NCBI GenBank assembly: GCA_030696545.1
Contig: JAUYSA010000317.1
Location: forward strand, 1-13,519
Direction: 5' to 3'
DNA from: Hyphomonadaceae bacterium
Lineage (GTDB): Bacteria > Pseudomonadota > Alphaproteobacteria > Caulobacterales > Hyphomonadaceae
DNA length: 13,519 bases
The translations under genes and the position numbers were made by a program. The notes below the pieces were generated by a model, which saw nothing but the letters and a program-made list of their open reading frames with translations, was not told where the DNA came from and searched no databases. Position 1 is the first letter of the stretch. Each line of letters opens with the position of its first letter. Below, piece after piece: positions 6,522 through 13,519 of this stretch.

Positions 6522-7412
6522 TCAGAACCCCGCCTGCAGTGAAAGATAGACGCCGCGCTGATCGTCGAACGTCGCGATGGACCCAAGATCGACATAAGCG
6601 CCAGTGAGCGTGAAGTGATGGTTGATTGCCCAGGCGGCGTAGATGTCCACCCAATCATCTTCCCTGGCGATCGCGAGGTTGTCCGGCTTCATCCGATACT
6701 CCGCGCCGACGACGATATCAGGCGACAGCAGCCAGCCGGCGGAGAACTCGCCCATCAGTTCATGATCATCGTTGAGGTTGCCGCCGTAGCCGAGCAGGCC
6801 AGTCTGGTTTGCGTTGGTCCAGCGCAGCGTTCCATTCAGCAGCAGCGAGCTGTCGAGCAGGATCTTTGTGGCAGTGGCGTAGGTTTCCCAGCCTTCGTCG
6901 TCCGTCCCGCCAACAGCGGACACGACAGCCCCCTGATCATTCTTCTTCCAGTTTGCGCCGACGGCGACCTGCGGCATCCACGTGTCCTGGTCGTAGATCG
7001 CATCCCCGAGGACACGCACCTTTGCGCCCCAGACATCCTGGCCGAAAGTGAACCCGCGACCCAGGCCGAGCGCTGCGCCAACATCCCGCGTATCGAATTC
7101 CTGTCGCGTATAGCTGAGCTCAACGCGATCGAAGAGACCGAGCGCTGCGCCATACGAGAGGAAGGAATAATCCGGCAGTTCCACCGCGGTGACATGAGCC
7201 GTGCCGCCGATTCCGCGATCTGTCTCGTTGCCGGTGATGAGCGCCCATGGCGTGAGACCGCCGCCGCCCTGGCCTTCGATCGTGGCGACGCCACGCGTGA
7301 GCCTCAGCTTGCCGCCTGTTTCAATCTTGATCGCAGGCGCATCTTCCTGTGCGTGAGCCGCAAGCGGTGTTCCCATGGCGAGGGCGAAGCAGGCAACCCC
7401 GAGTCGTGACAT
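6522..7412 (-). CDS. DUF3034-family outer-membrane protein
   Basis: This 296-residue protein has a Sec signal peptide (about 1-21, ending AAHA-QE). It then has a conserved segment typical of DUF3034: GGKLRLTRGVATIEGQGGGG followed by LTPWA, and later YSFLSYGAALGLFDRVELSY and RQEFDTRDVGAALGLG. Alternating strands throughout and a final aromatic residue (LSLQAGF) fit an outer-membrane beta-barrel. No specific substrate can be assigned. The start ATG at 7412 follows a GCGGGGAA ribosome binding site. The gene is the first of a two-gene unit with the truncated globin, separated by 2 nt. It is divergent from the cupredoxin and EAL genes, suggesting shared control from the 141-bp region between them. 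Confidence 0.87.
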   Translation of the reverse strand: MSRLGVACFALAMGTPLAAHAQEDAPAIKIETGGKLRLTRGVATIEGQGGGGLTPWALITGNETDRGIGGTAHVTAVELPDYSFLSYGAALGLFDRVELSYTRQEFDTRDVGAALGLGRGFTFGQDVWGAKVRVLGDAIYDQDTWMPQVAVGANWKKNDQGAVVSAVGGTDDEGWETYATATKILLDSSLLLNGTLRWTNANQTGLLGYGGNLNDDHELMGEFSAGWLLSPDIVVGAEYRMKPDNLAIAREDDWVDIYAAWAINHHFTLTGAYVDLGSIATFDDQRGVYLSLQAGF

Positions 7413-7553
7413 TCAGAATTCCCCGCAACAGGCTCGCACTCATGGGTGCGCGATACAGCGAGTTTGCATGGAAGGTTTAACCAACTCGAAACACCTCGGG
7501 GCCCGCCCCGCTTCGCTTTACGCCATCTTCAATCTGCGGTGCTACGGAGACAA
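7413..7553. promoter_or_regulatory. Divergent promoter region
   Basis: These 141 bp separate the start codons of two divergent units: DUF3034-globin on the minus strand and cupredoxin-EAL on the plus strand. Promoters for both should lie here. A short GCAC/GTGC inverted pair around 7435-7448 might be an operator. I cannot name a specific sigma-factor motif. A GGAG ribosome binding site at 7546-7549 serves the plus-strand gene. Confidence 0.5.
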
Positions 7554-8162
7554 ATGCTTGGCAGGTTCCTCACATACGCGGCCACGTCGTTTCTCTTCGC
7601 GACACAGGCCTGGGCTGGTGACATCGTCATCCGCGTGACCACGCCCGACGGAAAGCCCCTGCCCGATGCGGTGGTATTGATGCCTGCAAAACCGGGTGGT
7701 CCGAAGCCTGCACCGATCGACGGGCTGAAGATGGCGCAGGCGGGGAAGCAGTTCACGCCGTTCGTACTGATTGCGCCGGTTGGATCCACCGTAGAGTTTC
7801 CCAATCTCGATAAGTTCCGTCATCACGTCTATTCGTTCTCGAAAGGCAACAAGTTCGAGCTGGAGCTGTACGGTCGCGAAGAGAAGCGCGTCATCACCTT
7901 CAAGACGACCGGGGTCGCGGCACTCGGCTGCAACATTCACGATCAGATGGTCGCCTTCATCCGCGTTGTGGACACGCCTTGGGCGGCGAAGTCCGGTGAC
8001 GACGGCGTCGCCAGACTGACGGCGGCGCCAGACGGCAGCCAGCGCATCGACGTCTGGCATCCCTACGCCACGGCGAAGGACCAGACAGTCACGCAAACCA
8101 TAACCGTCTCTCCGGGAGCCACGACCGTAACGGTTGTGCTCGGCATCGCGCCGCCAAGCTAG
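7554..8162 (+). CDS. Periplasmic cupredoxin-like 'methylamine utilization' protein
   Basis: This 202-residue protein has a signal peptide (about 1-21, ending QAWA-GD). The beta-sandwich domain carries a type-1 copper signature: H90/H91 in FRHHVYSFS, C126 and H129 in GCNIHDQM, and M132. This resembles plastocyanin-like proteins that databases often label 'methylamine utilization protein'. No amine-oxidation gene is nearby, so that name should not be read as a function here. The C-terminal about 60 residues form a second strand-rich segment (TAAPDGSQRIDVWHP region). The ATG at 7554 is chosen over an in-frame start at 7446 because it has ACGGAG just upstream and gives a clean signal peptide. The EAL enzyme gene begins 18 bases after the stop codon, so the two are probably co-transcribed. 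The protein may carry copper or electrons, or signal to the membrane enzyme; this is inferred. Confidence 0.82.
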   Translation: MLGRFLTYAATSFLFATQAWAGDIVIRVTTPDGKPLPDAVVLMPAKPGGPKPAPIDGLKMAQAGKQFTPFVLIAPVGSTVEFPNLDKFRHHVYSFSKGNKFELELYGREEKRVITFKTTGVAALGCNIHDQMVAFIRVVDTPWAAKSGDDGVARLTAAPDGSQRIDVWHPYATAKDQTVTQTITVSPGATTVTVVLGIAPPS

Positions 8163-8180
8163 AGCGGACGGCGCATCGAC

Positions 8181-10514
8181 ATGTTCAAACGCCTCTCATC
8201 CGAACTGACGCTCATCTATGCGGCGCTGTTTGGCGTCGTGCTGCTGCTGATTGCCGGCGCGGTGTGGGTAGCCGTCGAAGCCAATTCCAGGCAGGCCGTG
8301 CGGGCGGAGATGACCTCGTCCTCCGCTGTGTTCGATCGCATCTGGAAGCTGCGCGCCGACCAGTTGCAGCAAACCGCCGAAGTGCTGGCACGGGATTTCG
8401 GATTCCGCGAGGCAGTCGCCACCGGCGATGACGAAACCATGCTTTCGGCGCTCGACAACATCCAGTCGCGATTTAGCTTTGATACGGCGATGATCATTCG
8501 CCCGGATGGATCGGTCATTTCCCTTGATGACGAATTGACCGGGCCGGCCGACCCTACCCTTCTCGCCGCCGTCACCGCGAACCCAGACGCGTCCGGCGTT
8601 CTGACGTTGGGAAGCACGACCTATCAAGCCGTGTCAGCGCCCGTCCGCGCTCCGACACTGATCGGCTGGGTGGTGTTTGGCCAGCGACTTGGCGGCGAAC
8701 AGCTGGGGGAACTGGAGCAGCTATCGGCCATACCCTTGTCCGCGCATCTCTATCTGAAGCGTGCAGGCCAGCAATGGTCGGCGCTGGAAGACAGGCCCGG
8801 CAGCGCCATTGGAATCGCAGGTGAAGAACTCGCGGCGCGCGCCATCGAGACGAACGGCGACATACTGATCAACATGCCCGAGCGCAACTCGATAGGTGGC
8901 GTGAAGACATTGCAGGTGTTTGCGGAGGGCGCCTCCTCCGCGGGGCTTCTGCTTGAATATTCCCTCACCATGAACCAGGCGCACTATCGTGACATGCTCG
9001 CCACCATCGCCGTGATCGGGGCGATTGGTCTTGCAGCGCTTGTATTGGGCAGCTGGTTTGTCTCGCGCCGTGTGACAGGCCCGATCTCCGGTCTTCGCGC
9101 CGCCGCTGACCAACTCACCCGGGGTGAAGTTGCGGCGGTTGCCGTAAAGGGCCGAAACGAGATCGCTGAACTGGCGGCGAACTTCAACGTCATGTCATCC
9201 GAGATCGCGGCTCGCGAACAACGCATCCTGCATCTGGCGCGGCACGACCAGGAAACCGGCCTGCCTAACCTGCGCGCCTTGCACGAAGCGCTGGCGGGAC
9301 TGCGCAAAATTGCTCCGCCGGGAAACATCTTCGGCGCGATCATCAGCATCAATCGATTTGACCAGATTCGTGGAGCTATCGGCCACGGCCTTTTTTCACG
9401 TCTGATCGCCGAAATTGCGAAGCGCTCCTTGAACTCCGGCGAAGGCCTACATGTGGGACGCGCAACCACCGGGACAATCGCCGTCGTATTTACGGCGCAG
9501 AGCCGCGAAGCGGCCGAGGCCACGATACGCGCGACTGCACAAGCCGTATCCAGACCCGTGACGCTAGATGGCGACCGCGTCGATGTGATGGTGACGGCCG
9601 GGCTTGCCTGCGATGCGGAGGACGCGAAAGCGCACCTAGAATTGCTTGAGCGCGCTGAAGTCGCTGTCGAGCAGGCTCGTGCGCAACGCAAGATCACCGC
9701 ATGGTTCGATCCCGCGGCGTATGGCGATCCGGCGACGACACTCTCACTGATGAGCTCGATGGTTCACGGGCTTTCGAGCGGGGAGCTGTTTCTGGCGCAC
9801 CAGCCGAAACTCGACCTGCGCACCGAAAAAATCAGCTCCGCCGAGGCGCTGCTTCGCTGGCGGCATCCGCAACGCGGCATGATCCGGCCGGACGCGTTCA
9901 TCGGCATGGCCGAAGAAACCGGCCACATCCGTCCGTTGACCGACTGGGTCATAGATCGCGCGATCGCGGACCAGCGCATCTTCCAGAAGGCCGGTCACGA
10001 CGTCACGCTTTCAGTGAACGTATCGGGCAGACTGATCGCCAACGAGCAGTTCGCCGAGCGGGCGCTGCGCCAGATCCGGCGCTCCGGCGCCCGGCTCTGC
10101 TTCGAGATCACGGAAACGGCCGTCATCGACAACCCCAAGCTCGCGCTCGACGTGATGAACGAGCTGAAACAGGCAGGCATCGGAATTTCCATCGATGACT
10201 ACGGTTCAGGCCTGTCTTCGCTGTCCTATCTGCGCGCCATACCGGCGGAGGAGCTGAAGATCGACAAGGTCTTCGTGGAAAATCTGGGCAACGGAAACAG
10301 TGACGCCTTCCTCGTGAAGTCGACGATTGATCTAGCCCACAGCCTTGGCATGAAGCTCACAGCGGAAGGCGTCGAAACTGCGGACGTTCTTGCAATCCTG
10401 CGCGCGATGGGCGCGGACATGATCCAGGGCTACTTCGTCGCCAAGCCACTGGCAGTCAACGACTTCCTCGCCTTCATGCAAAGCCCCGACGCAAAGGCGA
10501 CGTCCGCGATCTAG
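8181..10514 (+). CDS. Membrane c-di-GMP phosphodiesterase (sensor-HAMP-degenerate GGDEF-EAL)
   Basis: The protein has 777 residues. Transmembrane helix 1 (about 10-32) and helix 2 (about 273-295) bracket a periplasmic sensor of about 240 residues, probably dCache-like. A HAMP linker (about 296-345), a GGDEF-fold domain (about 350-510) and an EAL domain (about 520-765) follow. At the signature position the GGDEF residues are replaced by TTGTI (429-433), so cyclase activity is not expected. The EAL domain looks catalytic: E555 (EALLRW), N613 (NVSG), E642 (EITE), D672 and D673 (IDDYGSG), K693 (KIDK), E729 (AEGVE) and Q749 (QGYF). It should hydrolyse c-di-GMP to pGpG at the inner face of the membrane in response to a periplasmic signal. 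The GGDEF-fold domain may act as an allosteric GTP site, as in some relatives. The gene lies 18 bases after the cupredoxin stop codon, an operon arrangement. Confidence 0.93.
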   Translation: MFKRLSSELTLIYAALFGVVLLLIAGAVWVAVEANSRQAVRAEMTSSSAVFDRIWKLRADQLQQTAEVLARDFGFREAVATGDDETMLSALDNIQSRFSFDTAMIIRPDGSVISLDDELTGPADPTLLAAVTANPDASGVLTLGSTTYQAVSAPVRAPTLIGWVVFGQRLGGEQLGELEQLSAIPLSAHLYLKRAGQQWSALEDRPGSAIGIAGEELAARAIETNGDILINMPERNSIGGVKTLQVFAEGASSAGLLLEYSLTMNQAHYRDMLATIAVIGAIGLAALVLGSWFVSRRVTGPISGLRAAADQLTRGEVAAVAVKGRNEIAELAANFNVMSSEIAAREQRILHLARHDQETGLPNLRALHEALAGLRKIAPPGNIFGAIISINRFDQIRGAIGHGLFSRLIAEIAKRSLNSGEGLHVGRATTGTIAVVFTAQSREAAEATIRATAQAVSRPVTLDGDRVDVMVTAGLACDAEDAKAHLELLERAEVAVEQARAQRKITAWFDPAAYGDPATTLSLMSSMVHGLSSGELFLAHQPKLDLRTEKISSAEALLRWRHPQRGMIRPDAFIGMAEETGHIRPLTDWVIDRAIADQRIFQKAGHDVTLSVNVSGRLIANEQFAERALRQIRRSGARLCFEITETAVIDNPKLALDVMNELKQAGIGISIDDYGSGLSSLSYLRAIPAEELKIDKVFVENLGNGNSDAFLVKSTIDLAHSLGMKLTAEGVETADVLAILRAMGADMIQGYFVAKPLAVNDFLAFMQSPDAKATSAI

Positions 10515-10554
10515 CTCGTTGGCAGCTCCATTCTTCCTTTTTCGTGAGACAGGC

Positions 10555-11736
10555 ATGAGCAGAAGCATCGATGTTCTGGTCATAGGCGCGGGAGCGGCCG
10601 GGTTGATGTGTGCGATCGAGGCGGCGCGGCGGGGGCGGCGCGTGTGTGTGATCGACCATGCCGCGAAGCCGGCGGAGAAGATCCGGATTTCGGGCGGGGG
10701 GCGGTGCAATTTCACCAACCTGCATACGACGCCGAAGCAGTTCCTCTCGGACAATCCGCATTTCTGTGTTTCGGCGCTGAAGCGCTTCACGCAGCGGGAT
10801 TTCATCGCGCGGATCGAGGCGCGGGGGATTGCGTATCACGAGAAGACGCTGGGCCAGTTGTTCTGCGACGGGTCTGCGAACCAGATCATCGAGATGTTGC
10901 TCGATGACCTGAAGGCGGCGGGGGGCGAGCTGGAGCTGGGCGTTGAGCCGGGGGCGATTGCGAATACGGCGGAGGGATTTGAGGTTCAGACTTCGACGGG
11001 GACGATTGTCTGTAAGTCGCTGGTGATCGCCACGGGGGGCAAGTCGATCCCGAAGATGGGGGCAACGGGATATGCGTATGATGCGGCGCGGCAGTTCGGC
11101 CTGAAGATCATCGAGCCGCGCCCTGCCCTTGTGCCGTTCACGCTGGACGAGGCGAAGCTTGAGCCGGTGAGGGAGCTTGCGGGCGTTTCGGTGGAGGCGC
11201 GGGTTGCGGTTGGGAAGGCCGCGTTTGATGAGGGGATGCTGTTCACGCATCGCGGGCTTTCGGGGCCTTCGATTTTGCAGATCTCGAGTTACTGGCGTGA
11301 GGGCGACGAGATCGTGATTGATCTTGCGCGCGGGCGCGATGTTTTTGCGGAGCTGAAAAAGGAACGCGGCGAACGGCCGAAGCTGCAGCTTGATAATGCG
11401 CTGACGCATTTTGTGCCGAAGCGGCTCGCGGATCAGATTGCGGCGCGAACCTATCAGGCGGCGCGACTGGCGGATCTTTCGGATGCGAAGCTGCGCGAGG
11501 TCGCGGCGGCGGTGAATGCCTGGCGGATTGTTCCGGATGGAACGGAGGGCTGGCGCACTGCGGAGGTGACGATCGGCGGCGTCGATACGGACGGGCTGTC
11601 TTCGCAGACGATGGAGGCGAAGGGCGTTTCCGGTTTGTATTTTGTGGGGGAGTGCGTCGACGTCACGGGCTGGCTGGGCGGATATAATTTCCAGTGGGCG
11701 TGGAGTTCGGGCTGGGCCGCTGGGCAGGTGGCGTGA
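10555..11736 (+). CDS. HI0933/BaiN-family NAD(P)/FAD-dependent oxidoreductase
   Basis: This 393-residue flavoprotein has the normal length of the HI0933 family. An N-terminal FAD-binding motif GAGAAG (11-16) follows MSRSIDVLVI. The family signature RISGGGRCNFTN lies at 44-55, ATGGKSIPKMGATGYAY occurs mid-protein, and GECVDVTGWLGGYNFQWAWS closes the C-terminal FAD domain. Members are poorly characterised; BaiN is linked to bile-acid reduction in gut clostridia, which need not apply here. The ATG at 10555 is chosen because GAGAC lies upstream and the Rossmann motif then sits at the usual distance; an in-frame TTG at 10519 is weaker. It starts 40 bases after the EAL gene and could be read through from it, but its function seems unrelated. 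Confidence 0.92.
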   Translation: MSRSIDVLVIGAGAAGLMCAIEAARRGRRVCVIDHAAKPAEKIRISGGGRCNFTNLHTTPKQFLSDNPHFCVSALKRFTQRDFIARIEARGIAYHEKTLGQLFCDGSANQIIEMLLDDLKAAGGELELGVEPGAIANTAEGFEVQTSTGTIVCKSLVIATGGKSIPKMGATGYAYDAARQFGLKIIEPRPALVPFTLDEAKLEPVRELAGVSVEARVAVGKAAFDEGMLFTHRGLSGPSILQISSYWREGDEIVIDLARGRDVFAELKKERGERPKLQLDNALTHFVPKRLADQIAARTYQAARLADLSDAKLREVAAAVNAWRIVPDGTEGWRTAEVTIGGVDTDGLSSQTMEAKGVSGLYFVGECVDVTGWLGGYNFQWAWSSGWAAGQVA

Positions 11737-11796
11737 GGGCGCGTTCTCGCGGGTGAGCGAGTTGGGGTGGGGTTGGGTTTGATCCGGCTTTGTTTA

Positions 11797-11865
11797 GGTC
11801 GCGAGACCTGACAGCCGGGTTTCCCGCGAAGGCGGGAATCCAGAATGCTTCAAGGAGATTCTGGG
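11797..11865. repeat. Cluster of three small hairpins downstream of the flavoprotein gene
   Basis: Three stems follow one another: GGTC/GACC (11797-11808), the 7-bp TTCCCGC/GCGGGAA with loop GAAG (11821-11838), and CCAGAAT/ATTCTGG (11841-11865). The middle stem, followed by TCCAG, is a recurrent intergenic repeat type in GC-rich alphaproteobacteria. The group may also end transcription of the flavoprotein gene, though no T-tract is present. Confidence 0.5.
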
Positions 11866-11957
11866 CGCTCTGCGCGCTTGTTTGTTGAAGAGGACTGGAC
11901 CTCCGCCTTCGCGGGGAATGCGGATCGGAGATCCGCTTCCAGAGTGGTGCTTTTGTG

Positions 11958-12110
11958 CCCCCTCCGTCTCGCCGCGAAGACGCGGCGATCCACCTCCCCC
12001 AGTCCTTCGGACTGATGGAGGCAATTCCCCTTCGTTGCTTCGATTGTCTTGCCTCCCCATGCGTAGCTGGGGGTGGTGGATCGCGTGCGCAGCACGCGAG
12101 ACGGAGGGGG
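11958..12110. repeat. Long nested palindrome (BIME- or MITE-like)
   Basis: A left arm (11958-12024) and right arm (12049-12110) are imperfect reverse complements around a 24-base centre. Both arms share CCCCCTCCGTCTCG, GATCCACC and CCCCCAG, and they end in GAGGCAA. Each arm holds its own small hairpin with a different stem: CGCCGCG/CGCGGCG in the left arm and GCGTGC/GCACGC in the right. Pairing is kept while sequence changes, which suggests selection or repeated mobilisation of a structured unit. No coding capacity is seen. Confidence 0.7.
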
Positions 12111-12134
12111 ATGGTGAGGCGTGGCTCATGGCGG

Positions 12135-12193
12135 TGAGCACGCCCTCGTCCTTCGACGGGCGCACGCGAAGCGTGCTGCTCAGGATGAGGGCT
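12135..12193. repeat. Palindromic intergenic repeat, copy 1
   Basis: The unit runs from TGAGCACGCCCTCGTCCTTCG to CTCAGGATGAGGGCT and has an inner hairpin GCACGC/GCGTGC. It shares its outer parts with the copy at 12576-12631. The left 22 or so bases differ from that copy at one position. Confidence 0.7.
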
Positions 12194-12575
12194 ATCTGGC
12201 TGCGGTGTTTCGCAGCTAAGGTTTCCTTGATTGTGCCGGTCTTCATTCGGGGCAGAGCGGCAGGCATGGCGCGTGTGGCATTCACGCGGGCATGGCGGAA
12301 GCTCATCTGGAATGTTGAAGCGACGTTCGACACGAGCATCGCAAATATGCGCAGCACCGCTGTCAGCAAAAGCTGAGGAAGCGGCGGGATTACCAGCCCA
12401 GTGTGCGCGTGTTTGTGCCGTGTCATGGGTTGGAGAATAACCCCGGCCCAAGCCCCGGTTGAATCTGGAGGGCGCTATCCCTCATTATTTCGGGCTAGGT
12501 GATTGAATTCAGAGACGAAGTAATTTCGCTGTCCTACGAATTCGATATCGCTCTATCCCCCAAACTCGATGTCAG

Positions 12576-12631
12576 TGAGCATGCCCTCGTCCTTCGAGAC
12601 GATCGCTTCGCGATCCCTCAGGATGAGGGCT
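12576..12631. repeat. Palindromic intergenic repeat, copy 2
   Basis: The outer segments match copy 1 (TGAGCATGCCCTCGTCCTTCG and CTCAGGATGAGGGCT), but the inner hairpin is GATCGC/GCGATC. The replaced yet still paired core is typical of dispersed palindromic repeats in these genomes. Confidence 0.7.
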
Positions 12632-12641
12632 AACGACTGCT

Positions 12642-12742
12642 TGTCATCCCGGCCGTAGCGGAGCGGAGAGCCAGGAGCCATTGAGAGGATGTCGTGCTTT
12701 CACAATAGGTCCCGGATAGCGCTTTGCGCTTCCGGGATGGCA
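12642..12742. repeat. Third palindromic repeat type, next to zapA
   Basis: The ends TGTCATCCCGG (12642-12652) and TCCGGGATGGCA (12731-12742) are inverted. An internal strong stem at about 12710-12737 (TCCCGGA...AGCGC/GCGC...TCCGGGA) stands 26 bases past the zapA stop. It could serve as that gene's terminator on the minus strand. The TGTCATCCCGG form is common between genes in alphaproteobacteria. Confidence 0.55.
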
Positions 12743-12763
12743 GGTGGTGTGTGTGAGGAAAAC

Positions 12764-13090
12764 CTAGCTCGCTTCGTCGACGCGGCGGGAGAGCATTTCG
12801 ATTCTTGCGGCGGCGTCGGTGAGGAGAGTCGCGGCGCGGTTTTCGAGGTTGCGGATGCGGTCGTCGAGCGCTTTCGAGCCGGAGTTGGCGGCTTGCGCGT
12901 CGAGTTCGTCGAGGATCGAAAGGCCCGCCGCCAGAAAGAGGCGTTCGGCGCCGAGGTCGCCAAGGGCCTCGATCAGCTCTTTCACGCGCTGGTCGAAGCG
13001 GGCGCCGAGTTCTTCGAGGCGGCCTTCCTGGCCGGGGGCGCAGCTGAGCGCATAGCGTTTTCCGGCGATCTGAAGTTCTGCCTTGGCCAC
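12764..13090 (-). CDS. zapA: Cell division protein ZapA
   Basis: The product is about 108 residues and binds FtsZ filaments at the division site, helping to bundle the Z-ring. The N-terminal strand pair AKAELQIAGKRYALSCAPGQE aligns with the standard ZapA start. A long coiled-coil follows (GRLEELGARFDQRVKELIEAL, then ALDDRIRNLENRAATLLTDAAARIEMLSRRV). I choose the GTG at 13090 because the protein then begins (M)AKAELQIAGK, in register with typical MAQVxVTINGK starts. It also has AAGGTGAG a few bases upstream. A GTG three codons earlier (13099) is the alternative, but it would sit on that ribosome binding site. The upstream DUF4164-type gene lies about 96 bp away on the same strand. Confidence 0.87.
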   Translation of the reverse strand: MAKAELQIAGKRYALSCAPGQEGRLEELGARFDQRVKELIEALGDLGAERLFLAAGLSILDELDAQAANSGSKALDDRIRNLENRAATLLTDAAARIEMLSRRVDEAS

Positions 13091-13186
13091 GACACTCACC
13101 TTTTGACCGGCCCACTATGAACCATTTTCAACGGCTACCCTAGACCCTGCGTTCCTATAAAGTCCTGGTCGCCTGCCCGGCGAGAA

Positions 13187-13480
13187 TCAGACCTTTCCAA
13201 GCGCCTCGCGAACTTCGGAGATTGCGGCGCCCAAAGCCTCGGAGGCTTCGTCGGCGAGGCGCTGGAGTTCGCGTTCACGGGCTTTTGCAGCATCCAGATC
13301 GCCAGCGAGACGAGCACGGTCGACGCGCAGGGCGTCGGCCTCGCGCTCACGCGAGCGATGGCCTTCCAGACGCTCGAACAGCCCGTCCAGACGGCCTTCC
13401 AAACGGTCAATCGACGCCTCCAATTGCCGGAGCGCGTTGTCGATTTCCGCTGATTGATCAGGTCCCTCACTCATCCCCAT
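13187..13480 (-). CDS. DUF4164-type coiled-coil protein
   Basis: This 97-residue, highly charged protein is almost entirely heptad-like: ALRQLEASIDRLEGRLDGLF, then REREADALRVDRARLAGDLD and the conserved-looking end ASEALGAAISEVREALGKV. No signal peptide or enzyme motif is present. Small DUF4164 proteins are regularly found just upstream of zapA in alphaproteobacteria, which supports the call and suggests a link with division, though no function is established. The start is ATG at 13480, or the ATG two codons later (13474). Neither has a strong ribosome binding site. Confidence 0.78.
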   Translation of the reverse strand: MGMSEGPDQSAEIDNALRQLEASIDRLEGRLDGLFERLEGHRSREREADALRVDRARLAGDLDAAKARERELQRLADEASEALGAAISEVREALGKV

Positions 13481-13519
13481 GCACTTTGAGGCTTGTGAGC
13501 AAGTCGCGCAATGGCGTGG

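Larger units (their letters stand above)
11737..12763. other. Repeat-rich intergenic region
   Basis: About 1 kb lies between the flavoprotein and zapA. It is dominated by palindromic units, listed separately. Between 12194 and 12575 I see no repeats and no gene I can support. Long frames on the minus strand run through the palindromes and look like by-products of GC-rich repeats. No 6S RNA, which often lies near zapA in this class, is recognisable. Confidence 0.6.

Noticed and set aside
6615..7409. 264-codon open frame antisense to the DUF3034 gene
   Set aside because: The minus-strand gene has a signal peptide, family motifs and a ribosome binding site. The plus-strand frame has none.
7554..8162. 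True methylamine utilisation (mau) function
   Set aside because: The family label is inherited. No amine dehydrogenase, MauG-like or related gene is in the window.
10474..11409. 311-codon open frame antisense to the flavoprotein and the EAL 3' end
   Set aside because: It is an Arg/Leu-rich shadow frame crossing two well-supported genes.
11663..12451. Overlapping minus-strand frames of 262 and 210 codons in the repeat region
   Set aside because: Both read through the palindromes, start without a ribosome binding site and contain no recognisable domain. The first 75 or so codons of the frame starting at 12426 avoid the repeats and could be looked at again, but I cannot support a gene.
11797..12742. 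CRISPR array
   Set aside because: Repeats are palindromic, irregularly spaced, of different types and too few; there are no uniform spacers and no cas genes.
12194..12763. 6S RNA gene near zapA
   Set aside because: The expected long rod-like structure was not recognisable, and the only strong stems belong to dispersed palindromic repeats.

Overview
The window is GC-rich and reads as alphaproteobacterial, most likely Caulobacterales/Hyphomonadaceae-like. The evidence is a zapA gene next to a DUF4164-type coiled-coil gene, an alphaproteobacterial-looking tRNA-Thr(CGT) fragment, and an intergenic stretch packed with palindromic repeat units. The genus assignment is an inference and is not secure.

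Left part (1-5853) is accessory DNA. A complete IS21-family insertion sequence (1-2482: istA, istB and both ends) starts exactly at the window edge. It is inserted into a gene whose 3' part (2483-2689) resembles the C-terminal half of a JAMM/MPN isopeptidase. That fragment overlaps, and was probably coupled to, a 466-residue E1/ThiF-like ubiquitin-activating protein (2676-4076). The JAMM-E1 order fits the 3' end of a bacterial ubiquitin-like conjugation operon of the Bil (ISG15-like anti-phage) kind, here cut by the IS. Next comes a convergent tyrosine-recombinase integrase (4238-5530, minus). Beyond its 5' end lies an orphan 3' half of tRNA-Thr(CGT) ending in CCA (5808-5853). This is the classic right attachment site of an integrative element, so 1-5853 is probably the integrase end of a genomic island carrying a defence-like operon.

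Middle part (6016-10514) is a coherent envelope and signalling locus. On the minus strand are a DUF3034-type outer-membrane protein and, 2 nt downstream, a secreted group-1 truncated haemoglobin. Divergent on the plus strand are a periplasmic cupredoxin-like protein (annotated in relatives as 'methylamine utilization protein') and, 17 nt downstream, a membrane c-di-GMP phosphodiesterase with a degenerate GGDEF domain and an intact EAL domain. Haem and copper proteins beside a c-di-GMP sensor enzyme suggest a gas- or redox-sensing module; that function is inferred.

Right part (10555-13519) looks like core chromosome: an HI0933/BaiN-type flavoprotein (10555-11736), about 1 kb of intergenic DNA rich in BIME-like palindromes (11737-12763), then zapA and the DUF4164-type gene, both on the minus strand. 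No rRNA, complete tRNA or CRISPR array is visible.
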